Of a DNA stretch of 7,167 bases, positions 1 to 7,167 are shown piece by piece. Within the stretch, counting starts at the first letter, position 1, and each line of letters begins with the position of its first letter. Both the position numbers and the translations under genes were made by a program. The DNA is from an uncultured bacterium. Its GTDB lineage: Bacteria > Planctomycetota > Phycisphaerae > Phycisphaerales > SM1A02. The stretch is taken from positions 1 through 7,167 of the forward strand of contig CAIXEV010000675.1 of assembly GCA_903918555.1 (NCBI GenBank), written 5' to 3'. The notes under the pieces are model-generated. The model was given only the letters and a program-made list of their open reading frames with translations. It did not search any database and had not been told where the DNA came from.

Positions 1-507
1 GCGGAACTGCGGCCACATCTCCATCTGGTTCGGGATCGGGAAGAGCCAGTACGCGAACCACACGCGGCCGACATGGATGCCGGGGAAGGTGCCTGCGCAG
101 ATGACGGCGAAGATCGTCATCGCCTCCGCGAACCGGTTGATGCCCGTGCGCCACTTCTGGCGGAACAGGAAGAGGATCGCGCTGATCAGCGTGCCCGCGT
201 GGCCGATGCCGACCCAGAACACGAAGTTCGTGATGTCGTAGGCCCACATGACGGGGTTGTTGAGGCCCCACACGCCGACGCCGGTGAAGATCAGGTAGCC
301 GATGCAGAGGCCGAGCACGCTGAGCAGGCCAAGCGACGCGGCGAAGGCGACATACCAGGCGAACGGAGCCTTCTCGGCCTCGTTCACGCGGCAGACGGTC
401 GCGGTCACCTGGTTGAACTTGTCCATGTTCAGGACAAGCGGCGCGCGCTCGCCGGGGCGATCGACCGTGTTGTCGACGATGGGGTTGTTGGGAGTGAGCG
501 TCGTCAT
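1..507 (-). CDS. actC: ActC, NrfD-like membrane subunit of alternative complex III (partial, 3' end outside window)
   Basis: ActC belongs to the NrfD/PsrC family of polytopic membrane proteins. In ACIII it is one of the two large quinol-interacting subunits; it passes electrons to the iron-sulfur subunit ActB. I translated 169 residues from the ATG at 507 to the left edge with no stop. The polar N-terminus (about 45 residues) is followed by hydrophobic segments near residues 49-76, 88-115 and 126-142. Between and after them come family-typical stretches: WVGIGHAGTLISAILFLFRQ (99-118, with His103) and FPGIHVGRVWFAYW (141-154, with His145), then a Pro-rich turn and WPQFR. The start is supported by GGAG at 516-519 with an 8-nt spacer. 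The gene begins 15 nt after the actB stop, so it is almost surely in the same operon. A plain NrfD or PsrC protein is the alternative, but the actA-actB context decides for ActC. More than half of the expected protein is missing. Confidence 0.93.
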   Translation of the reverse strand, partial: MTTLTPNNPIVDNTVDRPGERAPLVLNMDKFNQVTATVCRVNEAEKAPFAWYVAFAASLGLLSVLGLCIGYLIFTGVGVWGLNNPVMWAYDITNFVFWVGIGHAGTLISAILFLFRQKWRTGINRFAEAMTIFAVICAGTFPGIHVGRVWFAYWLFPIPNQMEMWPQFR

Positions 508-515
508 GAAGTGCG

Positions 516-519
516 CTCC
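516..519 (-). promoter_or_regulatory. Shine-Dalgarno site of actC
   Basis: GGAG on the minus strand lies 8 nt before the ATG at 507, inside the short actB-actC gap. It fixes the actC start and shows that ribosomes initiate anew there instead of relying only on coupling to actB. Confidence 0.7.
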
Positions 520-522
520 AGA

Positions 523-3792
<3,270 letters not shown>

Positions 3793-3798
3793 CGAATG

Positions 3799-3804
3799 TC
3801 CCTT
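3799..3804 (-). promoter_or_regulatory. Shine-Dalgarno site of actB
   Basis: AAGGGA on the minus strand lies 6 nt before the ATG at 3792. It favours this start over the internal ATG at 3744, which has only a weak GC-rich purine run before it. The 42-bp gap between actA and actB shows no terminator. Confidence 0.65.
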
Positions 3805-3834
3805 GCTTCAAGCCGCGCGCTGCGGCGATGGCGG

Positions 3835-4488
3835 TCAGCGGTGGCAGGTGGAGCAGTCTTCGCTCGGAGCGATGTGGTACTTCTTCTTCAGGTCGAGGCG
3901 CTCGTCCTCTGTGAGGTCGGTCGCCGAGTCGAACGACAGCGTCGTGATCTTGTCGAGCGGACGCAGGTTGATGTCCGGATTGCGGTGGCAGTCGAGGCAC
4001 CAGCCCATCGAGAGCGGCGACTTCTGGTAGACGACCTCCATCTTGTCGATGCGGCCGTGGCAGCTCACGCAGCCGATGCCGCGGTTCACATGGGCGCTGT
4101 GGTCGAAGTACGCGAAATCAGGCAGCTTGTGGATGCGGGTCCACTCGACGGGAAGACCCGTCGTGTAGCTCTCCTTCACCTTCGTGAGCTTGGGGCTCTC
4201 GGGGCGGATCTGCGTGTGGCAGTTCATGCAGGTCTGGGTCGGCGGCACGGAGGCGTGCGCGGCCTTCTCGACCGAGGTGTGGCAGTAGCGGCAGTCCATG
4301 CCGAGCTCGCCCGCGTGAAGCGCGTGGCTGAACGGCACCGGCTGCTGGGGCTGGTAGCCGACCTCGAGAGTCTTCGGGCTGAAGCCGTACGCGACGAAGA
4401 AGATCGCGTAGATGGGGATCGTGGCGCCGGCGAGGATGATGGCCGGAAGCAAGAGATTCGACCAACGCGGGAAGAGGAACCTGCTCAT
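3835..4488 (-). CDS. actA: ActA, membrane-anchored pentaheme cytochrome c of alternative complex III
   Basis: A 217-residue multiheme cytochrome that accepts electrons from ActB on the periplasmic side and helps pass them to cytochrome c or an oxidase. There is one N-terminal membrane helix (about residues 11-34) without a cleavable-signal look, so it should act as an anchor. Five CxxCH heme-binding motifs follow: C66-H70, C87-H91, C140-H144, C164-H168 and C212-H216, the last ending one residue before the C-terminus. Likely axial His pairs sit at H55/H58 and H130/H133. Five hemes agree with ActA of characterised ACIII. I chose the ATG at 4488 because GGAG lies 11 nt before it and the protein then begins with a short basic segment before the helix. 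The in-frame GTG at 4524 would add 12 residues and has no ribosome binding site. It is the first gene of the operon after a clear promoter. NrfB-like or cytochrome c3-type proteins are alternatives but do not fit the neighbours. Confidence 0.93.
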   Translation of the reverse strand: MSRFLFPRWSNLLLPAIILAGATIPIYAIFFVAYGFSPKTLEVGYQPQQPVPFSHALHAGELGMDCRYCHTSVEKAAHASVPPTQTCMNCHTQIRPESPKLTKVKESYTTGLPVEWTRIHKLPDFAYFDHSAHVNRGIGCVSCHGRIDKMEVVYQKSPLSMGWCLDCHRNPDINLRPLDKITTLSFDSATDLTEDERLDLKKKYHIAPSEDCSTCHR

Positions 4489-4499
4489 CTGCGGAGGAG

Positions 4500-4503
4500 C
4501 TCC
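4500..4503 (-). promoter_or_regulatory. Shine-Dalgarno site of actA
   Basis: GGAG on the minus strand, 11 nt before the ATG at 4488. The spacing is a little long but it is the only purine-rich candidate. No comparable site precedes the GTG at 4524, so this site decides the start. Confidence 0.5.
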
Positions 4504-4550
4504 AAAGAACCTGACGGAAAGCACACGGAAGACAGCTGACGGGCCGTCTA

Positions 4551-4578
4551 CGACTTCGTGCCAAAAATCACAAAGTCG
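4551..4578 (-). promoter_or_regulatory. Stem-loop at the predicted 5' end of the act mRNA
   Basis: On the minus strand CGACTTTGTG and CACGAAGTCG can pair over 10 positions (nine Watson-Crick pairs and one U-G wobble) around an 8-nt loop, ATTTTTGG. The predicted transcription start at about 4580 puts this hairpin within a few nucleotides of the 5' end and about 60 nt ahead of the actA start. No U-run follows, so it is not a typical intrinsic terminator. A 5'-terminal hairpin can protect mRNA from decay, and a U-rich loop could bind protein; both roles are inference. Confidence 0.55.
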
Positions 4579-4582
4579 AACC

Positions 4583-4605
4583 TGCCATAGTAGACCGATA
4601 TGGCA
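4583..4605. promoter_or_regulatory. Inverted repeat over the act promoter, possible operator
   Basis: Perfect 7-bp arms TGCCATA (4583-4589) and TATGGCA (4599-4605) are separated by 9 bp. The left arm overlaps the -10 hexamer (4587-4592) and the right arm lies in the -10/-35 spacer. A dimeric regulator bound here would block RNA polymerase. No regulator gene is in the window, so the binding protein is unknown. Confidence 0.5.
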
Positions 4606-4615
4606 AAACCGTCAA
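4587..4615 (-). promoter_or_regulatory. Sigma70-type promoter of the actABC operon
   Basis: On the minus strand TTGACG (4615-4610, five of six consensus bases) and TACTAT (4592-4587, four of six) are separated by exactly 17 bp. The surrounding sequence is clearly AT-richer than the flanking genes. Transcription should start near 4580, giving a leader of about 90 nt before actA. It is the best promoter match I found in the window and points at the ACIII genes. Confidence 0.65.
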
Positions 4616-4636
4616 ACGGATGAACGGCTAGAACGG
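4615..4636. repeat. Three short direct repeats just upstream of the act -35 element
   Basis: AACGG occurs on the plus strand at 4615-4619, 4623-4627 and 4632-4636 (CCGTT on the minus strand), spaced 8 and 9 bp. The innermost copy touches the -35 hexamer. Tandem half-sites in this position are typical of activator binding. ACGG or CCGT also occurs at 4514, 4525, 4539, 4544 and 4609, so the whole gap is rich in the tetramer. Confidence 0.4.
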
Positions 4637-4678
4637 TCGTTATCGGCGAGGGTTGGGCTCGAGCGTGAACGCAAGATT

Positions 4679-5473
4679 TCAGGCCGGCTGGGGGGCGATT
4701 CCGAAGAAGCGAATCGAGTTGCTGAGTGTCTGTTCTCGGACCTCACTCGAGGAGCGTCCCCACAGTTCTGCGAGCGCGTCGGCCACATGAACGACGAAGC
4801 GCGGCTCGTTCGGCCGCACCGTGCGGTGGGGCTCCGGAGTCAGGAACGGCGCATCGGTCTCGACCATCACGCGCTCGGGGGGCGCCAGGCGGGCGGCTTC
4901 GCGGGTTTCGCGGGCGTTTCGGAAGGTCACGACCCCCGTGAAGCTGACCGAGGCACCGAAATCGAGCAGCATCCGCATCTCCCGCGGGCCGGCGGTGAAG
5001 CAGTGGAAGACGAAGCGGTCGGCGGGTAGCCCCGAGGCGGCGAGGATGGGGAGGAGATCGTCGAACGCCTCGCGGCAGTGGATGACCACCGGCTTGTCGA
5101 GCCGCGGGTCTTCGCGGCGCCAGCGGGCGAGGTGCGCAAGCTGCGTCTCGAGGAGGGGCCGTTGCACCTCCTGCGGCGGGGTCTGGTAGTGGCGGTCGAG
5201 GCCGAGCTCGCCCCAGGCGACGCACTTCGGGTCGAGGCCTGCGGCGCGCATCTCGTCCCAATCCGCGGGGCGGTCGGAGTAGAGCGGGTGGACGCCGGCG
5301 CTTGCCCAGAGATTCGCGTGTTCGCGCGCCAGCGCCACGGTGCGCAGCGCGTCGGCGGTGGTGGTCGAGATGGTGATCGCGCCGAGCACCCCCGCCGCGC
5401 GCGCGTCGGCGAGCACGGCGTCGACCCTGCCCTCGTAGTCGGGGAAGGTGAGGTGGCAATGGGTGTCGATCAT
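4679..5473 (-). CDS. tatD: TatD family metal-dependent DNase/hydrolase
   Basis: A 264-residue TIM-barrel metallohydrolase of the TatD (YcfH/YjjV) family, a cytoplasmic nuclease class acting on DNA 3' ends. Despite the name it is not needed for Tat export. Metal-site motifs are complete and in order: DTHCHL (His5, His7), GELGLD (Glu89), VIHCREA (His132), HCF (His157) and ETDAPFLTP (Asp207), followed by the usual Arg-x-x-x-Asn-Glu-Pro segment near residues 217-224. The length matches the family. The start is the ATG at 5473, exactly at the conserved MIDTHCH. No Shine-Dalgarno sequence precedes it, but a TAnnnT box ends 6 nt upstream, suggesting a leaderless mRNA. It diverges from tatC. The 190-bp gap after its stop contains no obvious terminator, so some read-through into actA is possible. 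The exact paralogue (TatD, YcfH or YjjV) cannot be told from the sequence. Confidence 0.93.
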   Translation of the reverse strand: MIDTHCHLTFPDYEGRVDAVLADARAAGVLGAITISTTTADALRTVALAREHANLWASAGVHPLYSDRPADWDEMRAAGLDPKCVAWGELGLDRHYQTPPQEVQRPLLETQLAHLARWRREDPRLDKPVVIHCREAFDDLLPILAASGLPADRFVFHCFTAGPREMRMLLDFGASVSFTGVVTFRNARETREAARLAPPERVMVETDAPFLTPEPHRTVRPNEPRFVVHVADALAELWGRSSSEVREQTLSNSIRFFGIAPQPA

Positions 5474-5479
5474 GCGGGG

Positions 5480-5485
5480 AAGGTA
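5480..5485 (-). promoter_or_regulatory. Possible -10 box of a leaderless tatD transcript
   Basis: TACCTT on the minus strand ends 6 nt before the tatD ATG. Normal -10 to start-site spacing would place the first transcribed base at or next to the A of ATG. No good -35 hexamer is seen at 16-18 bp, and no ribosome binding site exists. Confidence 0.35.
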
Positions 5486-5529
5486 GCGAGACGCGATTCG
5501 TCGAGACGGATGCAGCGTGGGCGGTGCCG

Positions 5530-5535
5530 TACACT
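5530..5535 (+). promoter_or_regulatory. Possible -10 box of a leaderless tatC transcript
   Basis: TACACT ends 9 nt before the ATG at 5545. Transcription would begin at or one to three bases before the start codon. The -35 region is poor and no purine-rich ribosome binding site precedes the ATG. If this is the -10 box, the upstream in-frame GTG at 5524 would not be transcribed, which supports the ATG. Confidence 0.4.
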
Positions 5536-5544
5536 CGTCGGTTC

Positions 5545-6705
5545 ATGTCCCCGAGCGACCAGCCAGAGTCAACCGAAGGTCCCGGCCTCGGGATCATGAG
5601 CTTCGGGGAGCACCTCGACGAACTGCGGACGCGGCTCTGGCGGGCGCTGGTGGTGCCCCTGCCGCTCGGGATCGTGTTCTTCTTCCTCGCGCCCTACTTC
5701 CGCGAGGTCCTGATCGCGCCCCTGTTCGCGGCCCTGCGCGCCAACGGGCAGACCTCGCAGATCCAGGCGCTGTCGCCGGCCGAGACGATCACGACCGACA
5801 TGAAGCTGGCGGTGATCGCGGCGGTGAGCGTGTCGGCGCCGTGGCTGATCTACCAGCTGTGGCTCTTCGTCTCGCCCGGGCTCTATGTGCACGAGCGGCG
5901 GTACGCGCGCTTCCTCACGCCGCTGTCGGCGGTGATGACCTTCCTCGGCATCTCCGTCTTCTACTGGGTGCTGCTCCCCTTCAGCCTGCTCTTCCTCGTG
6001 GGGTTTGGTGCGGCGCAGCCGCGGTCGGTGCCCGTGCCCGCCGCGCAGGTCGCGGCCGACGGCACGCCGATCGCCGAACAGGAGCCGCAGGGGCCGAAGC
6101 CGTTCGCGTTCGAGTTGCGCGAGCAGGACCCCGAGGCGCCGGCGCCGGGGCAGGCGTGGGTGTCGACGACGGATCAGGTGCTGCGCATCGCGGTGCCCAT
6201 GCACAAGCCCGCCCCGAACGCGCTGATCGGCGCCGTGACCGAGGCGTCGGAGGCGCTCGTGGGTGGTGGCGCCCCCGCCGCCCCCCAGCTTTCGATCCTC
6301 GAGATCCCGCTCACCGTGCTCGGCGGCATCTCGCAGGTCTACCGGTTGAGCGAGTACATCTCGTTCGTGCTGCTCCTGCTGGCGGGCACGGTGATCGCGT
6401 TCCAGATGCCGCTCGTGGTGCTGCTCCTCGGCTGGGTCGGCATCGTGTCGCCGGAGTTCCTGCGCTCGAAGCGCAAGGTCGCCGTGTTCATCATGGCGAT
6501 CGCCGCGGCGATCGTGACCCCGAGCACCGACCCGGGCACGATGCTGATGATGCTGCTGCCGCTGTGGATGCTGTACGAGTTCGGCATCCTGCTGCTCGTG
6601 TTCGTGCCGTCGCACAAGGTGGCGCAGGGTCGCGTGTTCTCGTTCCGCCGCAAGCGCGGCGAGCCCGACGAGTCCGACGGCGGCTGGGGCGGGAGCTCGC
6701 GGTGA
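5545..6705 (+). CDS. tatC: TatC, twin-arginine translocase receptor subunit with enlarged periplasmic loop
   Basis: The inner-membrane receptor that binds twin-arginine signal peptides and nucleates the Tat pore for folded, cofactor-loaded proteins. 386 residues, against about 250 in E. coli. Family marks are clear: HLDELRTRLW (23-32), APWLIYQLWLFVSPGLYVHE (98-117) with Phe108 and Glu117 aligned to E. coli F94 and E103, YISFV at the start of TM4, TPSTDP near 325-330 and LYEFGILL near 343-350. Six membrane segments fit about 34-52, 87-110, 125-152, 270-298, 310-327 and 332-354. The extra length is a Pro/Ala-rich insertion at about 155-262 between TM3 and TM4, which should face the periplasm. 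TM4 has Gln288 where E. coli has Glu170. The C-terminus is short, basic, then acidic. The GTG at 5524 would add seven residues but has no support. tatA and tatB are not in the window. The stop overlaps a possible tadA start. Confidence 0.95.
   Translation: MSPSDQPESTEGPGLGIMSFGEHLDELRTRLWRALVVPLPLGIVFFFLAPYFREVLIAPLFAALRANGQTSQIQALSPAETITTDMKLAVIAAVSVSAPWLIYQLWLFVSPGLYVHERRYARFLTPLSAVMTFLGISVFYWVLLPFSLLFLVGFGAAQPRSVPVPAAQVAADGTPIAEQEPQGPKPFAFELREQDPEAPAPGQAWVSTTDQVLRIAVPMHKPAPNALIGAVTEASEALVGGGAPAAPQLSILEIPLTVLGGISQVYRLSEYISFVLLLLAGTVIAFQMPLVVLLLGWVGIVSPEFLRSKRKVAVFIMAIAAAIVTPSTDPGTMLMMLLPLWMLYEFGILLLVFVPSHKVAQGRVFSFRRKRGEPDESDGGWGGSSR
6008..6330 (+). other. Insertion in TatC periplasmic loop P2
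   Basis: Codons for about residues 155-262 lie between the end of TM3 (LFLVGFG) and the short segment before TM4. In E. coli TatC the same gap is about 13 residues. The insertion is rich in Pro, Ala and acidic residues at both ends. It has a middle part (AFELREQ, AWVSTTDQVLRIAVPM) that could form a few beta strands, then a second Pro/Gly/Ala linker. It keeps the reading frame and base composition of the rest of the gene, so it is not a recent insertion element. Confidence 0.75.
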
Positions 6706-6727
6706 TGCGCGGCGGTGACGGCGCGGC

Positions 6728-6743
6728 GCGCGCGTTTGCGCGC
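6728..6743 (+). repeat. GC hairpin just after tatC
   Basis: GCGCGC and its exact complement flank a GTTT loop, starting 22 nt after the tatC stop. There is no following T-run, so it is a weak terminator candidate at best. In GC-rich alternating sequence such repeats also arise by chance. If it acts as a hairpin it would sit in front of the tadA start at 6792. Confidence 0.25.
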
Positions 6744-6791
6744 ATTCGGCGGCGGCGCAGGCGCGGCGGCGCGGATGCCGGCGGCGGACGC

Positions 6792-7167
6792 GTGACCGCG
6801 ACCGATGTGCGCATGATGGAGCGCGCGATCGAGCTCGCGCGCGCGGCGGGCGCGGCGGGCGAGGTGCCGATCGCGGCGGTCGTCTATCGCGATGGCGAAG
6901 TGCTCGGCGAGGCCGCGAACAACCGCGAGCGCTCGGCGGATCCGACGGGGCACGCGGAGATCGTCGCGATGCGCATCGCCGGCGAGCGGCTCGGTCAGTG
7001 GCGGCTCGTCGGCTGCTCGCTCGCGGTCACGCTCGAGCCCTGCGCGATGTGCGCGGGCGCGATCGTGAACGCGCGCGTGGCGCGGCTCGTCTACGGCGCG
7101 CGCGACCCGAAGGCAGGCGCGTGCGAGACGCTCTACGCGATTCCGACCGACCGCCGGCTCAACCACC
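6792..7167 (+). CDS. tadA: TadA, tRNA-specific adenosine deaminase (partial, 3' end outside window)
   Basis: TadA deaminates adenosine-34 of tRNA-Arg(ACG) to inosine, allowing one tRNA to read CGU, CGC and CGA. 125 codons are present up to the edge. Motifs are typical: GEVPIAAVVY (23-32), DPTGHAEIVAMR (50-61) with zinc ligand His54 and catalytic Glu56, TLEPCAMCAGAI (80-91) with zinc ligands Cys84 and Cys87, then VYGARDPKAG and RLNH (122-125), which in the family lies near the C-terminus. The family usually begins about ten residues before the first helix, which fits the GTG at 6792 (then TATDVRMMERA). The frame is open further back to an ATG at 6705 that overlaps the tatC stop as TGATG. That start would add 29 Arg/Gly/Ala-rich residues but could be translationally coupled. 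I prefer 6792 with moderate certainty; the identity is much surer than the start. Other cytidine/deoxycytidylate deaminases are unlikely given the full TadA signature. Confidence 0.92.
   Translation, partial: MTATDVRMMERAIELARAAGAAGEVPIAAVVYRDGEVLGEAANNRERSADPTGHAEIVAMRIAGERLGQWRLVGCSLAVTLEPCAMCAGAIVNARVARLVYGARDPKAGACETLYAIPTDRRLNH

Noticed and set aside
4538..4548. An 11-bp palindrome (GACGG and CCGTC around one base) in the act leader
   Set aside because: The one-base centre cannot form an RNA loop, the arms are only 5 bp, and the region is already rich in ACGG. It is too weak to call a separate site.
4551..4578. Reading the act-leader hairpin as a tatD terminator
   Set aside because: No U-run follows it on the minus strand, and it lies downstream of the act promoter, so it belongs to the act leader rather than the end of tatD.
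5524..5544. GTG at 5524 as the tatC start
   Set aside because: It has no ribosome binding site, and the TACACT box at 5530-5535 would lie inside the coding region. The ATG at 5545 fits better.
5569..6615. A 348-codon minus-strand frame opposite tatC
   Set aside because: The product is His/Arg/Glu-rich without domain features and lies antisense to an unmistakable TatC; it reflects base composition.

Overview
The window is high-GC bacterial DNA (roughly two-thirds G+C by eye) with tightly packed core genes. I see no phage, insertion sequence, CRISPR array or RNA gene. The best guess for the source is a planctomycete-like bacterium, perhaps Phycisphaerae. This rests on the alternative complex III (ACIII) genes, an enlarged TatC, high GC and apparently leaderless starts. 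It is an inference, not a proven assignment.

Left part (1-4488, minus strand): three consecutive genes of ACIII, the membrane quinol:cytochrome c (or direct-to-oxidase) oxidoreductase that replaces the bc1 complex in many bacteria. Transcribed right to left they are actA (pentaheme cytochrome c), actB (a fused molybdopterin-oxidoreductase-like and iron-sulfur subunit with a Tat signal and a His-rich tail) and actC (NrfD-like quinol-oxidising membrane subunit, cut by the left edge). Together they would pass electrons from quinol at ActC through the ActB iron-sulfur clusters and ActA hemes to cytochrome c or a terminal oxidase. The later act genes and oxidase genes probably lie beyond base 1.

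Centre (4489-4678): a 190-bp non-coding stretch, AT-richer than its flanks. It holds a good sigma70-type promoter for the act operon, a 7+7 bp inverted repeat covering the -10 element, short direct repeats just upstream of -35, and a 10-bp stem-loop that would form the extreme 5' end of the mRNA. This is the least explained and most interesting part of the window.

Right part: tatD (minus strand, 4679-5473) and tatC (plus strand, 5545-6705) are divergent across a 71-bp gap in which both genes show a TAnnnT box only 6-9 nt before the start codon. This suggests leaderless transcripts. tatC carries an insertion of about 100 residues in its second periplasmic loop and a Glu-to-Gln change in TM4. 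It is followed at once by tadA (tRNA adenosine deaminase), cut by the right edge. ActB is itself a predicted Tat substrate, so the respiratory complex and the translocase that should export its subunit are close neighbours.

No wholly new multi-gene system is evident. The second-look items are the act control region, the TatC insertion and the ActB metal-binding-like tail.
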